64,000 bases of DNA from Tamaricihabitans halophyticus (GTDB taxonomy: Bacteria; Actinomycetota; Actinomycetes; Mycobacteriales; Pseudonocardiaceae), in NCBI RefSeq assembly GCF_004340875.1, contig NZ_SLXQ01000017.1:42619-106618 (forward strand). The letters are read 5' to 3'. The notes under the pieces are model-generated. The model saw nothing but the letters and a program-made list of their open reading frames with translations. It searched no databases and had not been told where the DNA came from. Positions 18,098 to 27,190 of the stretch are shown here, piece by piece; the stretch's first letter is position 1, and each line of letters opens with the position of its first letter. A program made the position numbers and the translations under genes.

Positions 18098-18232
18098 GTC
18101 AACAGGGCCTATGCCCGGGCATTGCTGAATCTATCGCCGCAAGGAATACCGCAGCGGATAAATGTGTATTATCACTAAAAGATACGAGGTGAATCAACCT
18201 ACTACTTTAATTCTAGCAGAAGGGGTCCGAAT
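18098..18232 (+). promoter_or_regulatory. AT-rich leader and promoter of helR, with a 12-bp palindrome
   Basis: A perfect palindrome ATGCCCGGGCAT (18111-18122) follows the aldolase operon and may be a terminator remnant or operator. TATTAT at 18167-18172 is a likely -10. The stretch 18155-18215 is strikingly AT-rich for this genome. I did not recognise a clear rifamycin-associated element, though one is expected for a rifampicin-induced helR. AAGGGG precedes the TTG start. Confidence 0.5.
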
Positions 18233-20485
18233 TTGTCAAACAACAAATTCGATATCGAGTTGGCTGCCGAACAAACACATCTCGATTCCCTCTATGCGCG
18301 ACTTGACGAGGAGTGCCAAGCCGCGCGAGCCAGGCTCGACGTGGCGTTGCGGGACAGTTCCGCGAGCAGCCCGCAGGAACGGTGGCAGCGCCAGGTTTCC
18401 GTCGACCAGCAGACGGATCGAGTGCGCGCCCTGCGCGCCGCGGAAAACGGGCTCTGCTTCGGGCGACTCGACGACATCAGCGCAAACACCAGCTACATCG
18501 GCCGAATTGGCCTGTTCGACGAAACGGCCGGCTTCGCTCCACTGCTGGTGGACTGGCGAGCACCGGCAGCCCGGCCATTTTACTGCTCGACGGTAGCCAA
18601 CCCGGATGGCATCCGGCGGCGCCGCCATTTCCGCAGTAATGGCCGAACGATCACGAATATTTACGATGACGTACTCAGCGCGGACGATTCGGCTGAGCAG
18701 GATGGCGACAGCGCGTTGCTCGCCGTGCTGAACGCCCCTCGGGTCGGCAAGATGCGGGATATCGTCGCGACGATCCAGGCTGAGCAGGATGAGATTATCC
18801 GGCTGGCGCGTGGTGGAGCGGTGGTTATCGAAGGTGGCCCCGGCACCGGCAAAACCGCGGTGGCCTTGCACCGCGTCGCGTATCTCCTCTATACCCATCG
18901 CGATCAGCTGGCCAGGCGAGGTGTGCTGCTGGTTGGCCCGAATCCGGATTTTCTCAACTATATCGGCGATGTACTCCCTTCCCTTGGCGAGACCAGTGCC
19001 GTGTTCGCGACTCCTGGCGACCTGCATCCTGGCCTGCACGCGGTCGACGAGGATGATTCCGTTACCAGCAGCCTCAAGGGCGGGCTTGGCATGCTCGACG
19101 TGCTCGCCGCGGCCGTCGCCGACCGGCAGGAGCTACCAGATGGCCGGTGGCCGATCGAGTTGGACGATGTGGTGGTGACGGTGGATGCCAAGGTTGCCCG
19201 CGCGGCCAGGCAGCGCGCCCGAGACACTGGCCTGCTACACAATCATGCCCGCGCGGTCTTCTGGGAATGGCTGATCGAGGAGCTGGTCGGGCGCGCGGTG
19301 CGCCAGATCGGCAAAGGCTGGCTCACCGGCAGGGATACCGCGCTTGCCGCCGAGTTGGCCGCCGATGTGCGACGCGAACTCAGTCACCATCCCGAAGTGC
19401 GCAGGGTGGTCGATCGGCTGTGGCCGCAGCTGACCCCGGAACGGCTGCTCGCCGAGTTGTTCACCTCACCGGCCAGGATCGCGGCTGCCACTCCTGGAAT
19501 GTCCGATGCGGACAGGGCGGCGCTGTACCGCGCGGACGGTTATGCGTGGACCGTGGCCGACGCGGCGTTGCTCGACGAGGCCGTCGAGCTGCTCGGTGTC
19601 GATGACCGCGCCGAGCGATCGCGGGCCGAGCGGGAACGTCAGGAACACATTGAATACACCGAGGGTGTGTTGCAGGTTCTGGAGACCGATGACGAACTCG
19701 ACGGGGAACAGCTACGCGCGACCGACCTGATCGATGCCGAGGCGCTGGCCGAACGGCATCAGCAGCGGGACCACCGGGACATCGCGCAGCGTGCGGTGGA
19801 GAATCGAGAATGGACCTACGGGCATATCGTGGTCGATGAGGCCCAGGAGCTGTCCGAGATGGCCTGGCGAGTCCTGATGCGACGCTGCCCGAGCAAGTCG
19901 ATGACCATCGTGGGTGATCTGGCGCAGCGAGCCTCCGCTGCTGGCGCGCGCACCTGGTCGGCGATGCTGGATACCTATCTTGCCGATCGCTGGGAGTACC
20001 GACAGCTCACCGTCAACTATCGAACCCCAGCAGAGATCATGGAAGTCGCGGCGCCGTTGCTCGCGGAGATCGCGCCGGGACTCGTGGCGCCGGAATCCGC
20101 GCGGTCAACTGGAAACCGGCCCCGCAGCCGGCTGGTGTCGGCGGATGAGCTCGACGCCATCGCGGCTGAGGAGATCGCGGCGGCCTCGGCGGACGGAACG
20201 TCCGTGGTGATCGCGGCGGATGGGGTGTCGCTCGATATCGCGGCCAGGGTGCTCAGTCCGCGCGCCACCAAAGGACTCGAGTTCGACGAAGTCGTACTGG
20301 TCGAACCGCAGCGCATCCTCAGTCAGTCGACCGACGGCGCGGCCGACCTCTACGTCGCACTGACCAGGGCGACCCAACGCCTCACCGTGCTGCACACCGA
20401 ACCGCTTCCACCGGTGCTCGGTTCCTTGGCCGCCGAGTCGGAGGTTATCGACACGCGGTCGGGCAAGGTCGGCGTATCGTCGTAG
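18233..20485 (+). CDS. helR: HelD/HelR-type RNA polymerase-recycling motor ATPase
   Basis: A 750-residue UvrD-like ATPase of the HelD/HelR group. It has an N-terminal antiparallel coiled-coil (about 1-70), Walker A GGPGTGKTA near residue 205, Walker B-like VVDEAQELSE, motif IV VNYRTPAEI and a late ATKGLEFDEVVLVE motif. HelR proteins dislodge stalled or rifampicin-bound RNA polymerase and give rifamycin tolerance in Streptomyces and Mycobacterium; HelD does this generally. Assignment to HelR rather than housekeeping HelD rests on size and the short N-terminal part. It starts at TTG 18233 behind AAGGGG and is monocistronic or followed by the RibD-like gene. Confidence 0.8.
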   Translation: MSNNKFDIELAAEQTHLDSLYARLDEECQAARARLDVALRDSSASSPQERWQRQVSVDQQTDRVRALRAAENGLCFGRLDDISANTSYIGRIGLFDETAGFAPLLVDWRAPAARPFYCSTVANPDGIRRRRHFRSNGRTITNIYDDVLSADDSAEQDGDSALLAVLNAPRVGKMRDIVATIQAEQDEIIRLARGGAVVIEGGPGTGKTAVALHRVAYLLYTHRDQLARRGVLLVGPNPDFLNYIGDVLPSLGETSAVFATPGDLHPGLHAVDEDDSVTSSLKGGLGMLDVLAAAVADRQELPDGRWPIELDDVVVTVDAKVARAARQRARDTGLLHNHARAVFWEWLIEELVGRAVRQIGKGWLTGRDTALAAELAADVRRELSHHPEVRRVVDRLWPQLTPERLLAELFTSPARIAAATPGMSDADRAALYRADGYAWTVADAALLDEAVELLGVDDRAERSRAERERQEHIEYTEGVLQVLETDDELDGEQLRATDLIDAEALAERHQQRDHRDIAQRAVENREWTYGHIVVDEAQELSEMAWRVLMRRCPSKSMTIVGDLAQRASAAGARTWSAMLDTYLADRWEYRQLTVNYRTPAEIMEVAAPLLAEIAPGLVAPESARSTGNRPRSRLVSADELDAIAAEEIAAASADGTSVVIAADGVSLDIAARVLSPRATKGLEFDEVVLVEPQRILSQSTDGAADLYVALTRATQRLTVLHTEPLPPVLGSLAAESEVIDTRSGKVGVSS

Positions 20486-20503
20486 CGAAGGCGAGGAGGG
20501 GCC

Positions 20504-21061
20504 ATGCGCAAGCTCGTAGTCACCGAGAACTGCACCGTGGATGGGGTTATCGAGATGACCGGCGGGTGGTTTGATCCGCTGAGCACGAAGGTCGACCAGT
20601 CGGACATCGTCGCGGCAACGGCCGAACATCGAGCGGCTGCCGACGCGTTGCTGGTTGGCCGGCAGACCTTCGAGGACTTCCGGGGGTTCTGGCCACAGCA
20701 GACCGACGACCCGACCGGCGTTTCCACGTATCTGAACTCGGTGCGGAAATACGTTGTGTCCAGCACGCTTGCCGAACCTGACTGGCAGAACTCGACCGTG
20801 CTCAGCGGTCCACTCGTCGACGAGGTGCGGTCCCTCAAGGCTGAGCAGGGTAAGGACATCGTGGCCACCGGCAGCATCCGGCTGGTGCGTGCGCTGATCG
20901 CCGCCGATCTGGTGGACGAGTACCGCCTTTTCGTCTACCCGGTCGTCGTTGGCGGCGGCACACGGCTGTTCGGGTCGGCCGGGATCGGGCTGACCCTGCT
21001 CGAGGCACGGCCCTTCGTGTCCGGGGCCGTGCTGCTCCGCTACGCGCCGGAGCACCGCTAG
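20504..21061 (+). CDS. RibD/dihydrofolate-reductase-fold protein
   Basis: A 185-residue protein of the RibD C-terminal/DHFR-like family: MRKLVVTENCTVDGVIE, LLVGRQTFEDF, YVVSSTLAEPDW and DIVATGSIRLVRALI are typical. It would bind NAD(P)H; members are often general reductases of unknown substrate. The ATG follows GGAGG, 18 bp after the helR stop, so it may be co-transcribed with helR. Confidence 0.85.
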   Translation: MRKLVVTENCTVDGVIEMTGGWFDPLSTKVDQSDIVAATAEHRAAADALLVGRQTFEDFRGFWPQQTDDPTGVSTYLNSVRKYVVSSTLAEPDWQNSTVLSGPLVDEVRSLKAEQGKDIVATGSIRLVRALIAADLVDEYRLFVYPVVVGGGTRLFGSAGIGLTLLEARPFVSGAVLLRYAPEHR

Positions 21062-21171
21062 CTGGTGTCCGCTTTGTCGCTGCGGTATCTGACCAGTCGC
21101 GATATCGTTTTACTGTAGCTGGAGCGGGAACTCGGCAGCCGTAGTCCGCGACGTGGTTGGGAGCCGGGCAC

Positions 21172-21507
21172 ATGACAGTACGCGGCGATGTTGTGGTGGT
21201 AAGCACCCTTGCCGGTGAACTACTTGCCGAAGCACGAGAGAATCCAGCCGGACGGGCGGCTAGGACGGTGGTCTCCGGTACCTCGCAGCGGGCGACGGTG
21301 ATCGCCCTCATCGCCGGTGCCGAACTGAGTGAGCATCAGGCCCCGGCCGCGGCCACTATCCAGGTCATCGCGGGTCAGGTCTGGCTGTACACGGCTGCCA
21401 GGGAGTGGCGGCTCACCGAAGGTGATCTTGTGGCGGTGCCTCCGGAGCGACACGGAGTGCGTGCCGAGGACGACGCCGCGGTGCTACTCACCGTTGCCCT
21501 CCGCTGA
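21172..21507 (+). CDS. Small cupin-domain protein
   Basis: A 111-residue single cupin: SEHQAPAAATIQVIAGQVWLY followed by LTEGDLVAVPPERHGVRAEDD, which carries the PxxxH of cupin motif 2. The ATG at 21172 has GGGAG upstream; an in-frame TTG at 21157 is the alternative. It is convergent with dhbA (4-bp gap). Possibly a metal-binding regulator or mannose-isomerase-like fold; function unknown. Confidence 0.75.
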   Translation: MTVRGDVVVVSTLAGELLAEARENPAGRAARTVVSGTSQRATVIALIAGAELSEHQAPAAATIQVIAGQVWLYTAAREWRLTEGDLVAVPPERHGVRAEDDAAVLLTVALR

Positions 21508-21511
21508 CTGT

Positions 21512-22303
21512 TCAGGCACGGAGGGTGGCGCCACCGTCCACGTACAGCGCCTGCATGGTGATATGCCGAGCCTGCGCAGAGGCCAGGAAGACCACCGCGT
21601 CGGCGATATCCGCCGGCTCGGCGATCCGGCCAAGTGGAATACCCACCCGGAACTGTTCAAGTGAGCCGGCGATGACCTTCTCGCCATCGTTCTCGTCTGT
21701 CCATAGTTGACGTTGCATCGGGGTATTGGTCGATCCGGGGGATACCACGTTGCACCGAATGCCGTACTCGGCGACCTCGAGGCCAAGGCAGCGCGTCAGC
21801 ATCGTCGCGGCAGCCTTCGAGGCGGCATACGCGCCCATCCCTGCCCTCGGTACGCCGGCCGCGTTCGAGCTCACCGTAACCAGCGATCCCCTGCGGCGCG
21901 GGGTCATCCGGCGCGCCAGCTCGCGTAATACCGTGAATGTCCCGGTCGCGTTCACCGCGAAGGTCTGCGCCCAATCCTCGTCAGTGGTCGAACAGACGCT
22001 CCCGGCATGCAGTACGCCGGCCACCGAAACGCCAATGTCAATCGGCCCAAGGGAATCCTCCACTTCGGCGATGAGGCGGGCGACTGCGGCCGGCTCGCGC
22101 ACATCGGTGACGAACGGGGTAACCTGCTCACCCTCGTCTGCGGCGATCCGGGTCACACCAGTGGAATCGATATCCACCGCGGCCACGATTGCGCCCTCAT
22201 CGGCAAGTCGCTTGACGACGGCCGCGCCGATACCGCTCGCCGCTCCGGTTACCAGCGCAAGCTTGCCAGCGATACCAGTGCCGCCAGGCGATGTTGTGCT
22301 CAC
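21512..22303 (-). CDS. dhbA: 2,3-dihydro-2,3-dihydroxybenzoate dehydrogenase
   Basis: A 263-residue SDR with TGAASGIG, SVAGVLHAG in place of the usual NNAG, SSNAAGVPR, YAASKAA and YVDGGATLRA, matching EntA/DhbA. It oxidises 2,3-dihydro-2,3-dihydroxybenzoate with NAD to 2,3-dihydroxybenzoate (DHB). GTG 22303 is chosen behind AAAGG. It is divergent from dhbC across overlapping iron boxes, so it should be repressed by an IdeR/DmdR protein in iron sufficiency. Assignment rests on the dhbC-E-B context as much as on sequence. Confidence 0.87.
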   Translation of the reverse strand: MSTTSPGGTGIAGKLALVTGAASGIGAAVVKRLADEGAIVAAVDIDSTGVTRIAADEGEQVTPFVTDVREPAAVARLIAEVEDSLGPIDIGVSVAGVLHAGSVCSTTDEDWAQTFAVNATGTFTVLRELARRMTPRRRGSLVTVSSNAAGVPRAGMGAYAASKAAATMLTRCLGLEVAEYGIRCNVVSPGSTNTPMQRQLWTDENDGEKVIAGSLEQFRVGIPLGRIAEPADIADAVVFLASAQARHITMQALYVDGGATLRA

Positions 22304-22385
22304 TCGACCGAACCTTTCCCGTACTCGGAACCGTTGTGACTCGGCTCGCAAAGCGAATATTGGGGACTTTTACCACCACTTGCCA

Positions 22386-22435
22386 TTAGGTTAGTCTAAC
22401 CATGGTTAGGTAAGGCTAAGTTAGTACTAACCTTG
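22386..22435. promoter_or_regulatory. Overlapping iron boxes (IdeR/DmdR-type) between dhbA and dhbC
   Basis: Two 19-bp sites, TTAGGTTAGTCTAACCATG (22386-22404) and TTAGGTAAGGCTAAGTTAG (22406-22424), each match the TTAGGTTAGGCTAACCTAA consensus at 15 of 19 positions. A third symmetric sequence GTTAGTACTAAC (22420-22431) overlaps the second but has an even-length centre. Binding of Fe-loaded repressor would shut both divergent transcripts. Confidence 0.88.
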
Positions 22436-22523
22436 GTCGAGTGGGAGATCTGGGGTTGTTCGATGTGGTCCGCGGCAGGGGGTGTGGGCCACATCGAACC
22501 CGGTAGCGGAAAGGATTCTCGAA

Positions 22524-23726
22524 TTGACCTCACCTGCGCTGGTCCGACCGCGGCCCGTGCATCATCCGGCCGATCTGTTGGCCGCCTATCTGCCCGGCTC
22601 GTTCTACTACTCCTCGCCCCGCGGGTCGTTACTCGCCGACGGGATACTCACAACCGTGCAGGCAGCGCACGGGCACCGTGCGGCTGCGGTTGCGGAAACC
22701 CTTGATTCCGTTGCCACGGCGGGTATCGAGCGGCCGCTCGTAGTTGGCGCCATCGGTTTCCGGCCGGACGCGCAAACCAGCCTGGTTGTGCCGGCGGTGG
22801 TCCGGCGCGCGGGAAAACCCGACGCCGCGGCGGATGCCACCAGATCGGTGTTCGGTCTTGCCCGCTGGTCGGTTACCCCGCGGCCCGAGCCGGCCGCCTA
22901 CGCCGCGCAGGTGCGCAAGGCACTCGCCCGGATCGATGCGGGTGGGCTGGACAAGGTCGTTCTCGCGCGCTGCCTTGAACTCAGCGCCGATGACAAGATC
23001 GCCGTACCGGACCTGCTTGCTCGCCTTGTCCGCGCAGATCCGGCAGCGCATGCCTTCGCCGTCGATGTGACCGCACCCGGCGATCCGGCGATCCGCACCC
23101 TGCTCGGCGCCAGCCCGGAACTGCTCGTGTCCCGGCGCGGTAGGCAGGTCGTGGCGAACCCGCTCGCTGGTTCCTTACCAAGGGCGGCCGATGACGCGGA
23201 AAACCAGCGAAGGATCGCGGCGCTGCTTGGTTCGGACAAGGATCGACGGGAACACGCCCATGTTGTGCACCAGGTCGCCGAGGTGCTTGGCCAGTTCTGC
23301 GCGGATGTTCAGGTTCCTGCGGAACCGGCGGTAGTTGGCACACCAACGATGTGGCATCTGTCCAGCCGAGTCGTCGGCGAGATCGCCGATCCGCACGATC
23401 CCGGATCCTCCGCGTTGGCAATGGCCGAAGCGCTACATCCCACTCCGGCGGTGTGCGGGGTGCCCACGGTAACGGCAAGGGACGCGATCGCGGAACTGGA
23501 GCCGGAAGACCGAGGCTACTACTCGGGGCTGGTCGGTTGGACCAATGTGGATGGTGATGGCGAATGGGTGGTGACGATCCGCAGCGCGGAGGTATGCGAG
23601 CGAGAGGTACGCATGTTCGCCGGCGCAGGGATCGTCGCTGGCTCTGACCCGGAGGCCGAACTGGCCGAGACGAGCGCGAAGTTCCGCACCTTGCTGCGGG
23701 CGCTGGGACTCGAGGAGCTGACGTGA
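22524..23726 (+). CDS. dhbC: Isochorismate synthase
   Basis: A 400-residue chorismate-utilising enzyme of the EntC/DhbC type, converting chorismate to isochorismate as the first step of DHB synthesis. Landmarks are [49 protein letters not shown] and [16 protein letters not shown], all standard for this family. The TTG at 22524 is chosen because GGAAAGGA lies eight bases upstream; a GTG at 22482 would add 14 residues. It heads the dhbCEB-ArCP operon and its 3' end overlaps dhbE (GTGA). Confidence 0.92.
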   Translation: MTSPALVRPRPVHHPADLLAAYLPGSFYYSSPRGSLLADGILTTVQAAHGHRAAAVAETLDSVATAGIERPLVVGAIGFRPDAQTSLVVPAVVRRAGKPDAAADATRSVFGLARWSVTPRPEPAAYAAQVRKALARIDAGGLDKVVLARCLELSADDKIAVPDLLARLVRADPAAHAFAVDVTAPGDPAIRTLLGASPELLVSRRGRQVVANPLAGSLPRAADDAENQRRIAALLGSDKDRREHAHVVHQVAEVLGQFCADVQVPAEPAVVGTPTMWHLSSRVVGEIADPHDPGSSALAMAEALHPTPAVCGVPTVTARDAIAELEPEDRGYYSGLVGWTNVDGDGEWVVTIRSAEVCEREVRMFAGAGIVAGSDPEAELAETSAKFRTLLRALGLEELT

Positions 23727-25375
23727 CCGCCGCCGCACAACCGGACGTGGACCACGTCCCGTGGCCGCCGGAGCTGGCCGCGCATTACCGGGCCGCGGGC
23801 TACTGGCGTGGCCAGACCTTTGGCGCGTTGCTCACTTCGGTTGCCGACGCGTATGCGGGTCGTACCGCGGTGGTCGGCGAATGGGAAGGCGAGACGCACC
23901 GCTGGAGCTACGCTGAGCTCGACGAGCGAGCACACCGGATCGCGGCCGGGCTGCGCGCGCTCGGTATCGGCAAGGGCGACCGGATCGTGCTGCAACTTCC
24001 GAATATTCCCGAGTTCATGTCGATCGTGTTCGGTATCTGGCGCGCTGGCGGATGGCCGGTCTTCGCATTGCCCGCCCACCGCGCGGCCGAGTTGCGTCAC
24101 TTCGCTACGCAGAGCGAAGCCGTAGCCATCCTGACCGTGCAGCGACATGGCGGCCACGACTATGCAGGGACAGCACGGGAAGTGGCGGCCGAGGTTCCAT
24201 CGTTGCGCCACGTGCTCGCCGTCGGCACCGCGGAGTTCGCCGAGCTCGCCGCGACGCAACCGGTCGAGTTGCCCGATCCCGATCCGTCCGAAGTGGCGTT
24301 CCTGCAGCTTTCCGGCGGCACCACCGGGTTGCCCAAACTGATCCCGCGAACCCATGACGACTACCTGTACAGCGTTCGGGAAAGCGCCCGGATCTGTGCG
24401 CTCCGCCCGGAAAGCGTGTACCTCGCCGCGTTGCCGGTCGCGCACAACTATCCGCTCAGCTCGCCTGGTGTGCTCGGCGCGTTGCATGCCGGTGCGACGA
24501 ACGTGCTCTGCCCGCGGCCAGACGCGGACACCGCATTCCGGTTGATCGAGTCCGAGCGGGTGACGATCACCGGCGTGGTACCGCCGCTCGCGGCTGCCTG
24601 GGTGCAGGCGGCTGGCCGGACCGAACGGGATCTGTCCAGTCTGGCAGTGATGCTGGTGGGCGGCGCGAAGTGTGGCCGCGAACTGGCCGCACGCATTGGT
24701 CCCGCGCTTGGCTGTCAGCTACAGCAGGTGTTCGGGATGGCCGAGGGGCTGGTCTGCTACACCCGGCTGGATGATCCCGAGGACACGGTCCTTGGTACGC
24801 AAGGGCGGCCAATCTCGCGTGACGACGAGATCCGGATCGTGAACCCGGACAACCCCGCGGCCGATTCCACGGACCTAGTGGCCCCTGGTGAGGTTGGCGC
24901 GCTACTGACTCGCGGCCCTTACACCATTCGTGGCTATTACCACGCGGGCGAGCACAACGCGACCGCGTTCACATCGGACGGTTTCTATCGAAGCGGTGAC
25001 CTGGTCCGCCGGCACCCATCGGGCCACCTGGAAGTTGTTGGCAGGGCTAAAGAGCAGATCAACCGGGGCGGGGAGAAAGTCGCGGCCGAGGAGATCGAGA
25101 ACCATCTGATCGCGCACCCCGGCGTGCTGGATGCCGCCGTCGTCGCGGTTGCCGACGAGTACCTGGGCGAGCGCACTTGTGCCTATGTGGTGCCGAACGC
25201 CGGAAAGCAGCCGACCGACGTCGAGCTGCGCCGGTTCGTCCGGGAACGCGGTGTCGCTTCATACAAGGTGCCCGACCTGGTGCAGGTCGTCTCGGAGTTC
25301 CCGGTGACCGGAGTCGGCAAAACCAGTAAGCGCGAACTGCGAGCGGCGCTGACCGCGCTCGCGAAGGACAGGTGA
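23723..25375 (+). CDS. dhbE: 2,3-dihydroxybenzoate-AMP ligase
   Basis: A 550-residue stand-alone adenylation enzyme (EntE/DhbE) that activates DHB with ATP and loads it on an aryl carrier protein. It carries the core [21 protein letters not shown] and HNYPLSSPG, whose Asn and Ser are the known DHB-recognising residues, then [41 protein letters not shown] 23723 overlaps the dhbC stop. The likely partner carrier is the 79-residue ArCP at 26046. Confidence 0.95.
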   Translation: MTAAAQPDVDHVPWPPELAAHYRAAGYWRGQTFGALLTSVADAYAGRTAVVGEWEGETHRWSYAELDERAHRIAAGLRALGIGKGDRIVLQLPNIPEFMSIVFGIWRAGGWPVFALPAHRAAELRHFATQSEAVAILTVQRHGGHDYAGTAREVAAEVPSLRHVLAVGTAEFAELAATQPVELPDPDPSEVAFLQLSGGTTGLPKLIPRTHDDYLYSVRESARICALRPESVYLAALPVAHNYPLSSPGVLGALHAGATNVLCPRPDADTAFRLIESERVTITGVVPPLAAAWVQAAGRTERDLSSLAVMLVGGAKCGRELAARIGPALGCQLQQVFGMAEGLVCYTRLDDPEDTVLGTQGRPISRDDEIRIVNPDNPAADSTDLVAPGEVGALLTRGPYTIRGYYHAGEHNATAFTSDGFYRSGDLVRRHPSGHLEVVGRAKEQINRGGEKVAAEEIENHLIAHPGVLDAAVVAVADEYLGERTCAYVVPNAGKQPTDVELRRFVRERGVASYKVPDLVQVVSEFPVTGVGKTSKRELRAALTALAKDR

Positions 25376-25380
25376 TCGCC

Positions 25381-26046
25381 GTGGCACTACCAAAGATCGA
25401 CCCGTACCAGCTGCCGACCGTGGCGGAACTCCCGTCGGGCAGGGTGGACTGGCGGCCGGAACCGGCACGGGCTGCCCTGCTCGTCCACGATATGCAGCGG
25501 TACTTCCTGAAGCCGTTCGCCGGTTCGCCAATGCACGAGCTGACCGCCAACATCGCCAGGTTGCTAGCCATCGCAAGGGCGCAGCGGATTCCGATCTTCT
25601 ACACCGCGCAGCCCAGCCGTCCGGAACCAGCCGATCGCGGGCTGCAAAGCGAGTTCTGGGGCGATGGGATCGGTGGTGTGATCGATACCGAACCGAAGGC
25701 GGCTGATGTGCTCGAGGTGCTTGCGCCCGAACCAGGTGACGAGGTTCTGGTGAAATGGCGCTACAGCGCGTTTTCCCGTAGCCCGCTCGCCGAGCAGCTT
25801 GCCGCGCGCGGCAGGGACCAGTTACTGATCAGTGGGGTTTACGCGCATATCGGCTGCCAGGCAACCGCCGTCGACGCGTTCATGCGGGATGTTCGCCCGT
25901 TCCTGGTTGCCGATGCGGTGGGCGATTTCTCCAGACAGCGACACGATCAGGCATGCGAGTACGTGGCGCAGCGCTGCGGCGCGGTGATCAATACCGATGC
26001 CGCGGTGACCGCGCTGGCCGAGACCGTCCCGATTGGAGGAAACTGA
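25381..26046 (+). CDS. dhbB: Isochorismatase (no fused carrier domain)
   Basis: A 221-residue isochorismatase: LLVHDMQRYFL (catalytic Asp), KWRYSAFSRSPL (Lys) and SGVYAHIGCQATAVDAFMRDV (Cys). It hydrolyses isochorismate to 2,3-dihydro-2,3-dihydroxybenzoate and pyruvate. GTG 25381 (MALPKIDPY) is chosen with AGGTG six bases upstream; GTG 25372 overlaps the dhbE stop and is possible. Unlike EntB and Bacillus DhbB it ends without the C-terminal aryl carrier domain, which is encoded separately by the next gene. Confidence 0.92.
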   Translation: MALPKIDPYQLPTVAELPSGRVDWRPEPARAALLVHDMQRYFLKPFAGSPMHELTANIARLLAIARAQRIPIFYTAQPSRPEPADRGLQSEFWGDGIGGVIDTEPKAADVLEVLAPEPGDEVLVKWRYSAFSRSPLAEQLAARGRDQLLISGVYAHIGCQATAVDAFMRDVRPFLVADAVGDFSRQRHDQACEYVAQRCGAVINTDAAVTALAETVPIGGN

Positions 26047-26285
26047 TGAGTGCCATATCCGAGCTGACCGCCGAACGGGTGCGGGCAGATGTCGCCGAGC
26101 TGCTTGGTTGCTCGCCGGAAGAAGTCGAGCCGGACGAGAACCTGTTTGATCGAGGGCTGGATTCCGTCCGGATGATGACGCTGGTGGAACGCTGGCGCTC
26201 AGCCGGGGCGTCCCAGCTCGAGTTCCCCGATCTGGCCGAGCAGCCCGAGCTGCGGCACTGGACGAGCATTCTGGAGCGCAAGTGA
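26046..26285 (+). CDS. Discrete aryl carrier protein
   Basis: A 79-residue carrier protein. The phosphopantetheine Ser is in LFDRGLDSVRMMTLVERW, flanked by the helices expected of a thiolation domain, and the C-terminus is aromatic and acidic as in aryl carriers. GGAGG precedes an ATG overlapping the isochorismatase stop. It should carry DHB from DhbE to the first condensation domain of the NRPS. A 4'-phosphopantetheinyl transferase is not in the window. Confidence 0.9.
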   Translation: MSAISELTAERVRADVAELLGCSPEEVEPDENLFDRGLDSVRMMTLVERWRSAGASQLEFPDLAEQPELRHWTSILERK

Positions 26286-27136
26286 GTCGCATCGAGAACC
26301 GGGGCCGGCACCTGGAACAGATCGCCGAAGTTCGGCAAGGGTCCACCTCGGCCAAGGTCGGCTACCCCATCCGGATCAGGGAAGTCGAGGTGTTGCGCAG
26401 CTATCCGCTCGGTGCCGGGTTGATCAGGGTAATCCTCGGCGGACCGGGAACCGACGGCTTCGAGGCACATTCGCCCGACGAACACGTCAAGCTAATCTTT
26501 CCGGAACCGGACGGCGAGCTTCGGCTGCCGGAACCCAACGGGCTGATGCTCAGCTGGCCCCGGCCATCGCCGACGACGCGGGAATACACCGTGCGCGGTT
26601 ACGACCCGGTGACCGGTGAGCTTGCCATCGATATCGCGCTGCACGGCACTGGGCTCGGGGCGAACTGGGCCCGAACCGTGGAACCCGGTGCGACGGTGCA
26701 TGTCGCAGGGCCACCCGGTGGACTGATCGTGCCGCACAACTACGATCGCTACCTGCTCGCCGGTGACCTGACCGCGCTGCCCGCGATCGACCGCTGGCTG
26801 GAGGAACTGCCGCGTACCGCGGCTGGCTGGGCGTTTATCGAGGTCGCCGATGCCAGTGAGGAGATCGAGCTTTCCGCGCCGGAAGACATGGCAGTGCATT
26901 GGCTACACCGTGGCGCGAGTCCGCCTGGAACAGGGGACATGCTGGAGCGCGCGGTGCGTACGGTGTCCATTCCGGATGGTGAGCGGTGCTTCGTATGGCT
27001 CGCTGGTGAAGCAGGTCAACTCAAACCGCTCCGCCGCTGGGTTCGGGACGAGCTGAAGCTGGCCAAAACGGACTACGACATTACCGGCTACTGGAAACGC
27101 GGGGTCGCCGACTACGACGACGACCACGAGCACTGA
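26282..27136 (+). CDS. Siderophore-interacting protein (FAD ferric-siderophore reductase)
   Basis: A 284-residue SIP-type flavoprotein. The FAD-binding barrel contains TREYTVRGY; the NAD(P)-binding half has YLLAGDLTALPAIDRWLEEL and WLAGEAGQLKPLRRWVRDEL, ending with an acidic YWKRGVADYDDDHEH tail. It reduces ferric siderophore in the cytoplasm to release iron. GTG 26282 overlaps the ArCP stop, so it is in the biosynthetic operon. Confidence 0.9.
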   Translation: MSRIENRGRHLEQIAEVRQGSTSAKVGYPIRIREVEVLRSYPLGAGLIRVILGGPGTDGFEAHSPDEHVKLIFPEPDGELRLPEPNGLMLSWPRPSPTTREYTVRGYDPVTGELAIDIALHGTGLGANWARTVEPGATVHVAGPPGGLIVPHNYDRYLLAGDLTALPAIDRWLEELPRTAAGWAFIEVADASEEIELSAPEDMAVHWLHRGASPPGTGDMLERAVRTVSIPDGERCFVWLAGEAGQLKPLRRWVRDELKLAKTDYDITGYWKRGVADYDDDHEH

Positions 27137-27190
27137 CCTCGCACCGGACGGGACGGTCCGGATTCCATCGACACAAGCAAAAGGATCACG

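Noticed and set aside
18098..18232. A rifamycin-associated element before helR
   Set aside because: No convincing GGGGCTTG-type inverted repeat was seen; only an unrelated ATGCCCGGGCAT palindrome is present.
22417..22435. A third full iron box
   Set aside because: The symmetric GTTAGTACTAAC has a two-base centre rather than the one-base centre of the consensus, so it is listed only as an overlapping palindrome.
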